DNA from: Marinobacter bohaiensis
GTDB taxonomy: Bacteria; Pseudomonadota; Gammaproteobacteria; Pseudomonadales; Oleiphilaceae
Direction: 5' to 3'
Length of the DNA stretch: 64,000 nt
Assembly (NCBI RefSeq): GCF_003258515.1
Contig: NZ_QGEH01000001.1
Coordinates: forward strand, 310,001-374,000
The stretch's first letter is position 1, and each line of letters opens with the position of its first letter. This document shows positions 35,003 through 43,591 of this stretch, one piece after another. Below the pieces are notes generated by a model that did no database searches, was not told the DNA's origin, and worked only from the letters and a program-made list of their open reading frames with translations. The translations under genes and the position numbers were made by a program.

Positions 35003-35022
35003 TTGATGACCGGGGGATGCTC

Positions 35023-36075
35023 ATGGATAACTCAAAAATGGACGTTGAGTTGCTCAATCAGGCGCTCGAAGCATTTGAAAATGAGACAGGGCACGAGCTC
35101 AGGTTTCTCTCAAAGAATGCGAGGCCTTCAGTTGATGCCACTCTGGTCCTCGAACCTCAGGGTTCCAAGTACAGTGCTGAACTGAAACGATGGGCACCGC
35201 ACGCGAATTTGGGTGCGATGATCGCGCAGCTCAATAAACTCCCAGCGCCTGCCTTGCTCGTTGCCGATTACATTAATCCGAATATGGCGGATCGCTTGCG
35301 AGAGGCTGGCGCTCAGTTCATCGATGCCGCGGGTAATGCTTATCTAAAAACGCCAACGCTGCATATTTATGTAAAAGGGAATCGACCGTCATCAGATTTC
35401 CAGCTTTCGAAAAAGACATCCCGGGCTTTCAGTGCGACTGGGCTGAAGCTTGTTTTCAGTCTTTTACTGGAACCACAGTTAGCCAGTGAGTCCTATCGCA
35501 AAATCGCCGATGCGGCTGATGTCTCTCTGGGAACCATTGGCTGGGTATTGGGCGATTTGAAAGAGCAGGGGTACCTGGTCGACAAGGGTAAGAACAAGAA
35601 CCGGAAGCTGCGCCGAACCCACGAACTGTTTGACCGATGGGTGAGCGCCTATCCTGAAGCACTGTCTCCCCAACTTGATATCGGCGTGTTCGAATCAAAC
35701 GAACAGGCGCCATGGAAGAGTATCAAGCTTTCTGCTCTTGAGGGATGCTGGAGTGGGGAGGTCGGAGCGTCGATCCTGGATAGGTATCTTTCTCCGTCGA
35801 CGAGCCTGATCTATCTACCGAAAGACCGGTTGAAGGATCTCGTGATCCAGCACCGCCTGAAAAGAGCACCGGATCAAAATCGCAATGCGGCGGGAAGAAT
35901 AAAGGTTCGAGAAAAGTTCTGGACTGACAAGTTTATAGTTGGTGGCTCTGGGAGCGGGGAAGCAGCACCCGACATCCTGGTTTATGCCGATTTGATTGCG
36001 AGCGGCGATCCCCGAAACCTGGAAGCAGCGGAGCGACTCTATGGCCGAATTGAAAATCGACTCAAGTTCGATTGA
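35023..36075 (+). CDS. Type IV toxin-antitoxin AbiEi-family antitoxin
   Basis: The 350-aa protein has an N-terminal nuclease-like fold segment (ATLVLEPQGSKYSAELKRWA), a central part with FIDAAGNAYLKTPTLHIYVKG, and a winged helix (YRKIADAADVSLGTIGWVLGDLKEQGYL) as in COG4861 AbiEi relatives. It is expected to repress its own operon and counter the nucleotidyltransferase toxin. ATG 35023 is preferred (GGGGGA 6 nt upstream). ATG 35017 and a far upstream frame at 34903 are alternatives, but the latter would run through the operator. It overlaps the toxin gene by 35 bp. GC is lower than in neighbours, suggesting acquisition. Confidence 0.82.
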   Translation: MDNSKMDVELLNQALEAFENETGHELRFLSKNARPSVDATLVLEPQGSKYSAELKRWAPHANLGAMIAQLNKLPAPALLVADYINPNMADRLREAGAQFIDAAGNAYLKTPTLHIYVKGNRPSSDFQLSKKTSRAFSATGLKLVFSLLLEPQLASESYRKIADAADVSLGTIGWVLGDLKEQGYLVDKGKNKNRKLRRTHELFDRWVSAYPEALSPQLDIGVFESNEQAPWKSIKLSALEGCWSGEVGASILDRYLSPSTSLIYLPKDRLKDLVIQHRLKRAPDQNRNAAGRIKVREKFWTDKFIVGGSGSGEAAPDILVYADLIASGDPRNLEAAERLYGRIENRLKFD

Positions 36076-36865
36076 TTCAATCCAGAGAAGAACATACGAA
36101 GTCATTACCCGAGTCGCCAACGACAAGCGGGTGCCCTTTATCATCGTTGGCGCGTCGGCTCGGGATCTTGTCATGCATCATGGATACGGTGCCGATATTC
36201 AGAGAGCCACTAGAGACATTGATCTGGCGGTCCAGGTTGAAGACTGGGATGCATTCCACGCCATAAAGTCCAGTTTGGTGGCCGAAGGTTATCGGGAGAC
36301 AAAGGCGTCCCAGCGATCGATTGACGACCAGGATATTCCGCTGGATATCGTCCCATTCGGTCCGTTAGAAAATCCGGACGCCAAAATCAAGTGGCCGGAT
36401 GGTACCAGTGAGATGGGCGTGATGGGGTTTAAGGAAGCCCTGGATCACGCCGATCGCGTCATCGTTGTCGGCGACCCATCGCTTGAACTGCCTGTTGCGA
36501 GTCCGGTAGGACTGGTCCTTCTCAAACTGGTGGCCTGGTCCGAGAGAGATCCACAGATTCGCAAAAAAGACGCAGCCGATATTCTGTACCTGCTCCATAA
36601 CTATGAAAATATTCCCACTATGACGGACCGGCTCTATGACCAACACCTGGACGTTATGGAGAGCTACGACTGGGATAGCCGTCATGCAGGGGCGCACATA
36701 CTGGGGCTCGATGTGGCTGGAATCGCGGAACCCAAAACGCTTTTGTTGCTGCGAGAAATACTCGATGACGAGTCCTTGGAGCGATTTTGCGAGGACGCCG
36801 GCGCGGATCCAGTAGGGGGCAATGAAACCATGGTTGAGGCTTTTTGCGCAGGCTTACTTGGTTAG
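36041..36865 (+). CDS. AbiEii-like nucleotidyltransferase toxin
   Basis: The 274-aa protein has the minimal nucleotidyltransferase motif: VGASARDL near residues 34-41 followed by TRDIDLAV with the two metal-binding Asp near 56-58, and a third acidic strand IPLDIVPFG. This matches COG4849 proteins paired with AbiEi-like antitoxins. Members of the wider family transfer nucleotides to tRNA or use GTP, causing growth arrest, including during phage infection. ATG 36041 has GGAG 8 nt upstream. The 35-bp overlap with the antitoxin keeps the pair in fixed ratio. Confidence 0.8.
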   Translation: MAELKIDSSSIDSIQRRTYEVITRVANDKRVPFIIVGASARDLVMHHGYGADIQRATRDIDLAVQVEDWDAFHAIKSSLVAEGYRETKASQRSIDDQDIPLDIVPFGPLENPDAKIKWPDGTSEMGVMGFKEALDHADRVIVVGDPSLELPVASPVGLVLLKLVAWSERDPQIRKKDAADILYLLHNYENIPTMTDRLYDQHLDVMESYDWDSRHAGAHILGLDVAGIAEPKTLLLLREILDDESLERFCEDAGADPVGGNETMVEAFCAGLLG

Positions 36866-37320
36866 CCGAGAATTCGGCACTATTGAACGCTCTCACCCAG
36901 ACACAGGCTTAACATCTTGCCCATCGCTGTTTGAAGGGCAACAGCTGTAAAGACGTTTGTCATACTGCGACGCCCGCCCGACCAGAGACGCAGAGTATCC
37001 AAATCATCTTCTTTATCGTGCGTATGATGCGAGAGGCGGTGGAGCGGTTTAAGGACTATGGCGTTTGGGACTGTCTTGGCGACGAGAACCAGCAGCAATG
37101 GGGGCCGATGTGGTCTGAGCCGGGTACTGATGATCGTTGGACCTAACGGCGTTACCTTTGCAACAGGCGGCATTGACAGGCGATGTACTGCCTTCAAGCT
37201 GCATCTTAAGAAAGTGATAGAGATTGCTATGCTGCTTGAAGAGAAGACCGGTATTCGATTGGCTTTTCGGATGATTGATCCCTTGCCGGAATGCTAGAAG
37301 CACGATGAAGACGGAGCGAT
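36866..37320. other. 455-bp gap after the toxin-antitoxin pair, no supportable gene
   Basis: Short frames on both strands (for example 36880-37197 on the minus strand) have no ribosome-binding site and no family I recognise. The base composition is intermediate between the low-GC TA pair and its high-GC surroundings. It could be decayed cargo or mobile-element remains, but nothing in it can be named. Confidence 0.4.
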
Positions 37321-38226
37321 TTATCTAAACCGATCCCAATAAGGCGGCTCCCCAAAGAACCCGTCAATAAAGTCGATAAAACTGCGGACCTTGCTGGCCA
37401 GCAGCTGGCGGTGGGCATAAACGGCGTAGAGCCCCAGAGGTTCGGGTTCGTAGTCCGGCAGGATGATCCGCAGTTTTCCCGCCCTGATGGCCGCGCCCGA
37501 GATGAACGTCGGCTGCAGTGCGATGCCCGCGCCCGCGATCGCGGTTTCCACGAGGACGTCGCCGTTGTTGCTCACCATGGCCCGCTTCTCGTTGCTGATG
37601 GCCAGCAGCGATTTCTGTAGCGGCTGGACCGACTCCATATCCATGTAGCTGTAGTGAAGGTAGTGATGATAGAGGAGGTCTTCCGGGTGTTTCGGGGTGC
37701 CGTGTTGTTCGAGGTAGTCCGGTGACGCGCAGAGTACCAGGCGGACGGGCGCGATGCGTTTGGCGATCAGCGACGAGCTTTTCAGGTGGCCGATGCGCAG
37801 GGCGATGTCGAAGCCTTCCTCGACGATGTCGACCTTCCGGTCATTCAGCTGCAGATCAATATCCACCGCCGGATGCGCCTGCTTGAAGGCACTCAGCAGG
37901 GGCGGCAGGTGGTGCATGGCAAACGACACCGGGGCGCTGATGCGCAGCACGCCCTGGGCCTCGGTGTGCAGATCCCCGAGCTGGCTTTCCACATCGTCGA
38001 GATCGGACAGAACCTGCAGCGCCCCCTGGTGGTAACGGCGGCCCGCTTCCGTGAGATGGATCCGGCGAGTGGTACGGTTCAGCAGGCGCGCGCCCAGGCG
38101 CTGTTCCAGATGGGACACGTACTTGCTGACCAGCTGCGGTGAGGTATCCAGCCGCTCGGCCGCACGCGTGAAACTCCCTTCCTGCACGACGTGGACAAAG
38201 GCGCGCATGGTGTCGATGCGATCCAT
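37321..38226 (-). CDS. LysR-type regulator (PA-type, YafC/DmlR-like branch)
   Basis: The 301-aa regulator has the HTH FTRAAERLDTSPQLVSKYVSHLEQRLGARLLNRTTRRIHLTEAG. Its effector domain has the VLRISAPVSFAMHHLPPLL and FDIALRIGHLKSSSLIAKRI pattern typical of the branch that regulates nearby oxidoreductase and DoxX genes. It diverges from the DoxX gene with a 162-bp spacer, so it probably controls doxX and the LigB-type dioxygenase. GGAGAACC lies before the ATG. Confidence 0.9.
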   Translation of the reverse strand: MDRIDTMRAFVHVVQEGSFTRAAERLDTSPQLVSKYVSHLEQRLGARLLNRTTRRIHLTEAGRRYHQGALQVLSDLDDVESQLGDLHTEAQGVLRISAPVSFAMHHLPPLLSAFKQAHPAVDIDLQLNDRKVDIVEEGFDIALRIGHLKSSSLIAKRIAPVRLVLCASPDYLEQHGTPKHPEDLLYHHYLHYSYMDMESVQPLQKSLLAISNEKRAMVSNNGDVLVETAIAGAGIALQPTFISGAAIRAGKLRIILPDYEPEPLGLYAVYAHRQLLASKVRSFIDFIDGFFGEPPYWDRFR

Positions 38227-38388
38227 GGAGGTTCTCCGGTGTGCTGTCGGTCAATAATCAACAGTATATTTATAATTAAGCAACGAAAGACATCTTAGTG
38301 CTGCTTTTCGGTGATAGTAAAGTGTTCACATCACCTGGGGCGAGCGCCTCGGGATTCATCGATCATAGAATCATTCGAGGTGTCCGCT

Positions 38389-38832
38389 ATGAACAACGCA
38401 TTTGTTAAAGCCCTGTTTCACTCCAATGCCGGTTTCGCCGCTCTGATCCTGCGGGTGCCCGTGGGTCTGACCCTGGCGGCCCACGGGGCCCAGAAACTGT
38501 TCGGCTGGTTTGGCGGCTACGGCCTGGAAGGCACCGGTCAGTGGATGGCGAGCATCGGTCTGGAGCCGGGCTACCTGATGGCGCTGATGTCCGGCAGTGC
38601 CGAATTCTTCGGCGGTCTGGCGCTGTTCCTGGGGCTGCTGACACGCCCCGCGGCGCTGGTGACGGCCTTCACCATGCTGGTCGCCATCTTTGCGGTCCAC
38701 ATCGGAAACGGCCTGTTCATGGCCAACAACGGCTACGAATACGCCCTGGCGCTGTTCGCCGTCACCGTATCACTGACTCTTCAGGGTGGTGGCCGGTTCG
38801 CACTGGATAACCTGATCCACAAGGCGCTCTGA
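38389..38832 (+). CDS. DoxX-family membrane protein
   Basis: The 147-aa protein has four membrane helices. The family's first-helix features are visible as ILRVPVGLTLAAHGAQKLFGWFGGYG, with SAEFFGGLALFLGLLTRPAAL further on. DoxX-like proteins are linked to redox stress and often sit with LysR regulators. ATG 38389 has GAGG 8 nt upstream, and the longer frame to 38311 is not needed. The gene is divergent from the LysR gene and 95 bp upstream of a dioxygenase gene. Confidence 0.9.
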   Translation: MNNAFVKALFHSNAGFAALILRVPVGLTLAAHGAQKLFGWFGGYGLEGTGQWMASIGLEPGYLMALMSGSAEFFGGLALFLGLLTRPAALVTAFTMLVAIFAVHIGNGLFMANNGYEYALALFAVTVSLTLQGGGRFALDNLIHKAL

Positions 38833-38927
38833 GGCCGGTTGGCGAACGAAACCCGGAGAGCGAGCTGGTGCCGGTGGCCGGGCCAGCTCGTATCGCCGGT
38901 CTAGAATAGGTTTAAAGGAGCATGACG

Positions 38928-39743
38928 ATGAGCACGCAAACCGATGTCCTGTTTATTTCCCACGGGGGCGGGCCCATGCCGCTGCTGGGTGATCCCGGTC
39001 ACCGCGAGATGGTGGACACGCTGACGCAGATCGCGGGCAAGCTGCGCAAGCCTTCGGCGATCCTGGTGATCAGCGCGCACTGGGAAGAGTCGGTGCCGAC
39101 TATCACGGCGGGTGGACACCCCTCGCTGATCTACGACTACTACGGCTTTCCGCCGGAATCCTACGAGATCCGGTACCCGAGCCCGGGCGAGCCGGCGTTG
39201 GCCGGTCAGATCGCAGCGGCGCTGGAACGGGCGGGGCTGCCGGCCCGTCTGGACCGTGAGCGGGGCTTTGATCACGGGCTGTTTGTGCCGCTCAAGCTGA
39301 TGTACCCGGATGCGGACATTCCCTGTGTGCAACTGTCCCTGGTCAACACGCTGGACGCCGAGACCCATCTGGCCATGGGCCGCGCGTTGCAGGCGCTGGA
39401 TTATGAAAACCTTCTCGTGATTGGATCGGGATTTTCGTTCCACAACATGCGCGCCTTTTATTCGGCGGTTTCATCGGACGACGAGGCCCGCAACCAGGCG
39501 TTCGAAGCCTGGCTGGAAGAGACCTGCAGCGATCCCGCCATGCCGGAATCGCAACGGGAAGATCGGCTGGCCCATTGGGATCAGGCGCCCCACGCCCGAT
39601 TCTGCCATCCCCGTGAAGAGCACCTGATGCCGCTGCACGTGTGTTACGGGCTGGCCGGCAAGGCCAGCGATGAGCACCTATCGGCACAGATTCTTGGGAA
39701 GATGTCGGGGATGTATTACTGGCAGGTGGGCGGCCGGAACTGA
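38928..39743 (+). CDS. LigB-type extradiol ring-cleavage dioxygenase (YgiD/DODA family)
   Basis: The 271-aa non-haem Fe(II) or Zn enzyme is related to 4,5-DOPA extradiol dioxygenase. Metal ligands are visible in the first strand SHGGGPMPLL, in SAHWEES and in FDHGLFVPLKLMYPDADIP. GSGFSFHNM and the C-terminal REEHLMPLHVCYG are also family-typical. AAGGAG lies 7 nt before the ATG at 38928, and the ATG at 38922 is too close. The physiological substrate is unknown in most YgiD relatives. It probably forms a small stress-response unit with the DoxX gene. Confidence 0.88.
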   Translation: MSTQTDVLFISHGGGPMPLLGDPGHREMVDTLTQIAGKLRKPSAILVISAHWEESVPTITAGGHPSLIYDYYGFPPESYEIRYPSPGEPALAGQIAAALERAGLPARLDRERGFDHGLFVPLKLMYPDADIPCVQLSLVNTLDAETHLAMGRALQALDYENLLVIGSGFSFHNMRAFYSAVSSDDEARNQAFEAWLEETCSDPAMPESQREDRLAHWDQAPHARFCHPREEHLMPLHVCYGLAGKASDEHLSAQILGKMSGMYYWQVGGRN

Positions 39744-39766
39744 TGGCCAGTGGCGAGGGCGCCGGC

Positions 39767-40987
39767 TCAGGTCAGTCCGAGCAGCGCCTCGGCCAGCTTC
39801 ACGTCATCGTAGCGGTGTGACTCCGGATCGTCCGTCGCCAGATCAACGTCGATGACCTGCACGCCCATCTCACGTGTGATCTTCTCAAGCTGTTCGTCCG
39901 ACACGGTCAGCAGCTGCGAGTCGAACAGCAGGAAATCGACCCCCGGGCGAGCTGACGCGTCCGCGGGGGCTTTGCTCGACAGGTGTTCACCGAGCACCCG
40001 GACCTGGTCGACCAGGGTCATGCCCAGGGTTTCGAGATCCGTGCCCAGGCTGGGCACATAGACGCGGGGCGCCGGGTTCCTGTTCACGGCCTTGGAGACG
40101 CCCTTGGGCAGCAGGTTGGCGATGACGCTGCTGTAGAAACTGCCGGGCGGGAAGACGATGAGTTCGGCGGCGTCGATCAGTTTGCGGGTTTCCTTGCCGA
40201 CCCGCGACACGCCCTCGGTATCAACGTCGTCCGCCTCGCCGGAAAGCTGGATGGAGCGGATGGGCGAGTCGATCTCCGCGGTTTCCTTGCCGGTGAACCG
40301 GTGTTGGCCGTTGAGTGTGCGTCCGTTCTCCAGCGTCACCTTGAGTTGCAGGTCCGCGTCCGTCGTCGTGCGCACGGTTCCACGGGTCTTGATCAACTGG
40401 CCGAACAGGAAGGCAATCGGGTCCAGGGAGCGGTTGTGGATCAGGTACCCGCCGGTGAGGATCAGATTGCCGACGCTGGCCCCTGCCAGGTCGAAGCTCT
40501 CCGGCATGTGGTCGTGGAAGGCGGCAATGTAGCTCTGGATCAGCGAACGCATGGGGTCGGCAATGGCCTTGAGCAGCGGGTGCTTGCCGCAGGCCAGGGC
40601 CTCCAGGCTCTGTTGCAGGGCCGCCGGGCTCCGGCTTTTGCCCAGTCGGTGCGAGAACAGGGCGGCGATCTCGGGATGACCGGTGACCGAGTCGTCCGCC
40701 AGGGACAGCAGTCGGGCCCGCAGGTCGCCCACGGCGGGCATGGCGAAGGCTTTGCGCAGTTCGGCGGAACTACCACCTGAATCGAAAGGTGTGACAAGAT
40801 GAATCGAGTTATGGGTGTAGCGCGCCAGCACTTCGGAAAAGCTGCGTAGCGCCGTGCCGCCGCTGAAGAAAAGAAGCCTGGGGCCTAGCTCTGGTGCCTT
40901 GCGGTAGCGGGCCAGACGCAGGTCGTTACCTTTGGCCAGTCCCCGGGGCACGTTCAGGCGGGTGCATGAAGAACGCTGTTTTGCCAT
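39767..40987 (-). CDS. CofD/YvcK-like protein of the GAK gene set
   Basis: The 406-aa protein shows the UPF0052/CofD fold: LFFSGGTALRSFSEVL (near residue 38), TPFDSGGSSAELRKAF and PAVGDLRARLL, then NLILTGGYL and PPGSFYSSVIANLLPKGVSKAV. CofD transfers a phospholactyl group in F420 synthesis, and YvcK binds UDP-sugars. This version has a Lys/Arg-rich N-terminal extension and no F420 genes nearby. Protein-family databases list a 'GAK system CofD-like' class that it appears to match. The ATG at 40987 is chosen over a TTG at 41041. The gene is transcribed away from the kinase operon with about 80 bp between them. Confidence 0.8.
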   Translation of the reverse strand: MAKQRSSCTRLNVPRGLAKGNDLRLARYRKAPELGPRLLFFSGGTALRSFSEVLARYTHNSIHLVTPFDSGGSSAELRKAFAMPAVGDLRARLLSLADDSVTGHPEIAALFSHRLGKSRSPAALQQSLEALACGKHPLLKAIADPMRSLIQSYIAAFHDHMPESFDLAGASVGNLILTGGYLIHNRSLDPIAFLFGQLIKTRGTVRTTTDADLQLKVTLENGRTLNGQHRFTGKETAEIDSPIRSIQLSGEADDVDTEGVSRVGKETRKLIDAAELIVFPPGSFYSSVIANLLPKGVSKAVNRNPAPRVYVPSLGTDLETLGMTLVDQVRVLGEHLSSKAPADASARPGVDFLLFDSQLLTVSDEQLEKITREMGVQVIDVDLATDDPESHRYDDVKLAEALLGLT

Positions 40988-41064
40988 ACGTCTCTTTTTT
41001 GAAGTTGCCGTATTTGACGTTGTAAGAAAGGTGTCACCCAAAAGGCGGCGCGATTGCCTATAGT

Positions 41065-42702
41065 GTGCGCTTTCCGGTCGGTCAGTTGAGGGTGAAGCGG
41101 CTTATCAACGCATCAATTCTTGAGCATCTGTATTTTCTTCGATTCGAAGTGGAAAATCATTGCGAGCTGGTTGAAGTCTATGTAACTCGCCCGAGTGAGG
41201 CCACCGCGCACCGGCTCGTGAATCGCAAGGGTTACAGAAAAACCCTGCAGGAGAAAGTCGAGCTGTCGGTGGCGATGGATGTGCGCCGCCGCAAAGTCGA
41301 CGGCCCGGGCTTCCAGCAGGCCAAGTCCCTCGAGCGCCTGGCCCGCTTGCTCGACCAGCTCGGTCAGGCCTGTCTCGATTTCACCGACATCCGGGCGCTG
41401 CGCGCCGCCCCGGACAAGCATTTCAAACCCTACGCCAAGCTGATTCGCCGCATTCGCAAATCCCTCGCGCTGGTTCTCATCAACCCGGAGGATGCCAATA
41501 CCCGTCAGGGGCTCAAGCTCGGGCGCCGCGTGGCCAAGTTGACGGCCAGTCTGGATGAGGTTTCCGGCCCGGCGGACAGTGACCCCGGCCAGGTCCTGCA
41601 TTTCCAGATCCATCGCATGATCCATCTGCTGAGCGAGATAGCCGACGCCCTGCTGGCGGCCAATTTCGGGCCGGCGGTGCGGCTGCAGAACTACAAGCAA
41701 CTCAGGAACGCGGCCCATGCCTTTGCCGATGAGAGCGACAGTTTCGGCGTCGAGCGGCTGGCGCTGACCCGCAGTGGCAGCACCATCGCCGCCTTGCGGG
41801 CCGAGCACGAAGCGTCCAGCGAGGTCATGGCGGTCTACAAGGAAGGGCAGGCCAGCAAGGTCCTGGAAGAGATTTCCGGGGTGGACCAGTGGAAAAAGGT
41901 CTACCCGAAAGTTGCGCCCTCGGTCATTTCCCACAACGTCGAGCACGAGGACGAGTTGGGCTCCATGGTGATCGAACACCTGCCCGGCCGGACTCTGGAA
42001 TCGCTCTTGCTCAACAGTCAGTGGGACCTGGCGGGCATCCTGGTGAACAAGCTCGGCAAGACGCTGCGGAAAATCTGGAAAAGCTCGTCGACCCGCGAGC
42101 ATGCAGAGCCCGGCTACATGCAGCAGCTGCGCAAACGCCTGCCGGAAACCCGGCAAACCCATCCGGACCTGTTCAGCGAGGCGCAGACGATCTGCGGCCT
42201 GGTGCGCCCCGATTTCAACCAGTTGGTGGACCGCGCCGAGAACCTGGAGAATCGGGTCCGGGCGCCGTTTTCCGTGCTGATTCATGGCGACTTCAACGTC
42301 GACAACCTGATCTACGACGAACTCAAGGACCGCATCTATTTCATCGACCTACACCGCGCGTCCTATTCCGATTACGTGCAGGACCTGTCGGTGTTGATGG
42401 TCTCCATCTATCGCCTGCCCCTTCTGGACGAGTCAGCGCGTACCGAGATGAGGGCGCTGGTCAGCCAGCTCTACCGGTTTGCGCGCCGGTTCGCCAAAAG
42501 CCGGGATGACGCCAGTTTCGATACCCGTCTGGCGGTTGCCCTGGCGCGCTCGTTCGCCACGTCCACCCGATTCATCTACGACAAACGCTTCGCCCGGCGG
42601 CTGGCCTTGCGGGCGAGTTTCCTGCTGGAAAGCGTGACGCGACTGAATCCCGATAAACTTGAAACATACCGGCTCCCCCTGGAGGACATTTTCAGTGACT
42701 AA
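41065..42702 (+). CDS. PhoU-like domain fused to an APH-type small-molecule kinase
   Basis: The 545-aa fusion has two parts. Residues about 10-215 are helical and resemble PhoU (paired amphipathic helices with RP/RRIRKSLAL segments). Residues about 220-530 form an aminoglycoside-phosphotransferase fold with LIHGDFNVDNLI (catalytic Asp and Asn near residue 408) and YFIDLHRA (metal-binding Asp near 428). The nucleotide loop is weak and a Gly-rich loop is not obvious. It probably phosphorylates a small molecule or protein. The start is uncertain: GTG at 41065 is given, with GTG 41092 as an alternative. It is the first gene of a six-gene operon and overlaps the ATP-grasp gene by 8 bp. Confidence 0.8.
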   Translation: MRFPVGQLRVKRLINASILEHLYFLRFEVENHCELVEVYVTRPSEATAHRLVNRKGYRKTLQEKVELSVAMDVRRRKVDGPGFQQAKSLERLARLLDQLGQACLDFTDIRALRAAPDKHFKPYAKLIRRIRKSLALVLINPEDANTRQGLKLGRRVAKLTASLDEVSGPADSDPGQVLHFQIHRMIHLLSEIADALLAANFGPAVRLQNYKQLRNAAHAFADESDSFGVERLALTRSGSTIAALRAEHEASSEVMAVYKEGQASKVLEEISGVDQWKKVYPKVAPSVISHNVEHEDELGSMVIEHLPGRTLESLLLNSQWDLAGILVNKLGKTLRKIWKSSSTREHAEPGYMQQLRKRLPETRQTHPDLFSEAQTICGLVRPDFNQLVDRAENLENRVRAPFSVLIHGDFNVDNLIYDELKDRIYFIDLHRASYSDYVQDLSVLMVSIYRLPLLDESARTEMRALVSQLYRFARRFAKSRDDASFDTRLAVALARSFATSTRFIYDKRFARRLALRASFLLESVTRLNPDKLETYRLPLEDIFSD

Positions 42703-43591
42703 CACGCGCATTGCGGTCATCGGAACACCCGGCAAATGGTCGACCGAGGTGCTGGCCGATCACCTGGAACAACGCACCGGGTTCCGCTGCGTCGTCGATA
42801 TGGCCGACGTGGTCCTGGAGCTGGAAACGGGGCGGCTGCGCTACCGGGACACTGTGCTCAACGATCTCGACGGCGTCATCATCAAGAAGATCAGTGAGGT
42901 CTATTCCCCGGCGGCGGACGACCGTATCCGCATGCTCGCCAGCCTGGAGGCCGATGGCGTGCGTTGTTTCAGCCGCCCGGAGCAGGTTGGGCGACTGATC
43001 AATCGCCTGGAAGGCACGGCGGCGCTGGCGGCCGGCGGGGTGGCCCTGCCCACCACCCGGGTGACCGAAAACGTGGCCGAGGCCCTGGACGTGATCGACT
43101 CGTTCGGCAAGGCGATTCTCAAACCGCTCTATTCCACCAAGGCCCGGGGCATGGTGGTGCTGGAGACGGCCGACGGTGAGGCCGTGAACACGCAGAAGCT
43201 GGACGCGTTCAAGACCGAGCACGGCCTGTTCTACCTGCAGCAGTTCGTCAACCTGGGCGGCCAGGACCTGGGGATGGTGTTTCTGGGCGGTAAGTACCTG
43301 TGCACCTATGCCCGTGTCGGCGATGCCGGCGCCTGGAACACCACGATCCACAGCGGCGGCAATTACCAGGCCTACGAGCCCGGCCCGGAGTTGATCGAGC
43401 TTGGTCACAGGGCCCAGGCGTGTTTTGACCTGAGCTTTACCACCGTGGATATCGCGCTGACCGACGCCGGCCCGGTGGTGTTCGAGGTGTCCGCATTCGG
43501 CGGCTTCAGTGGCGCGCAGAAGGGTTGCGGCATCGATGCGGCCGGGAAGCTGTGTGACCACGTCCTGGCCGAACTGGGGGCGGGGGCATGA
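42695..43591 (+). CDS. ATP-grasp enzyme of the GAK gene set
   Basis: The 298-aa protein is predicted to form a carboxylate-amine or similar bond with ATP. RimK/LysX-type features are visible: an N-terminal pre-ATP-grasp domain (RIAVIGTPGKWSTEVLADHL), then the nucleotide-binding Lys of GKAILKPLYSTKARGMVVLE, EH..FYLQQFVNLGGQDLGMVFLGGKYL, and a metal-binding acidic end PVVFEVSAFGGFSG. Database families name such proteins 'GAK system ATP-grasp'. GTG 42695 is supported by GGAGG 9 nt upstream. It overlaps the HprK-like gene by 4 bp (ATGA). Confidence 0.85.
   Translation: MTNTRIAVIGTPGKWSTEVLADHLEQRTGFRCVVDMADVVLELETGRLRYRDTVLNDLDGVIIKKISEVYSPAADDRIRMLASLEADGVRCFSRPEQVGRLINRLEGTAALAAGGVALPTTRVTENVAEALDVIDSFGKAILKPLYSTKARGMVVLETADGEAVNTQKLDAFKTEHGLFYLQQFVNLGGQDLGMVFLGGKYLCTYARVGDAGAWNTTIHSGGNYQAYEPGPELIELGHRAQACFDLSFTTVDIALTDAGPVVFEVSAFGGFSGAQKGCGIDAAGKLCDHVLAELGAGA

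Noticed and set aside
36880-37197. Possible transposase or small protein on the minus strand after the toxin gene
   Set aside because: No recognisable family, no ribosome-binding site, and an equally long frame lies opposite. I treat the region as non-coding or decayed.
39767-40987. Genuine CofD of F420 biosynthesis
   Set aside because: No other F420 genes occur, and the protein has an extra basic N-terminus and sits with the kinase/ligase operon, fitting the GAK-type branch.
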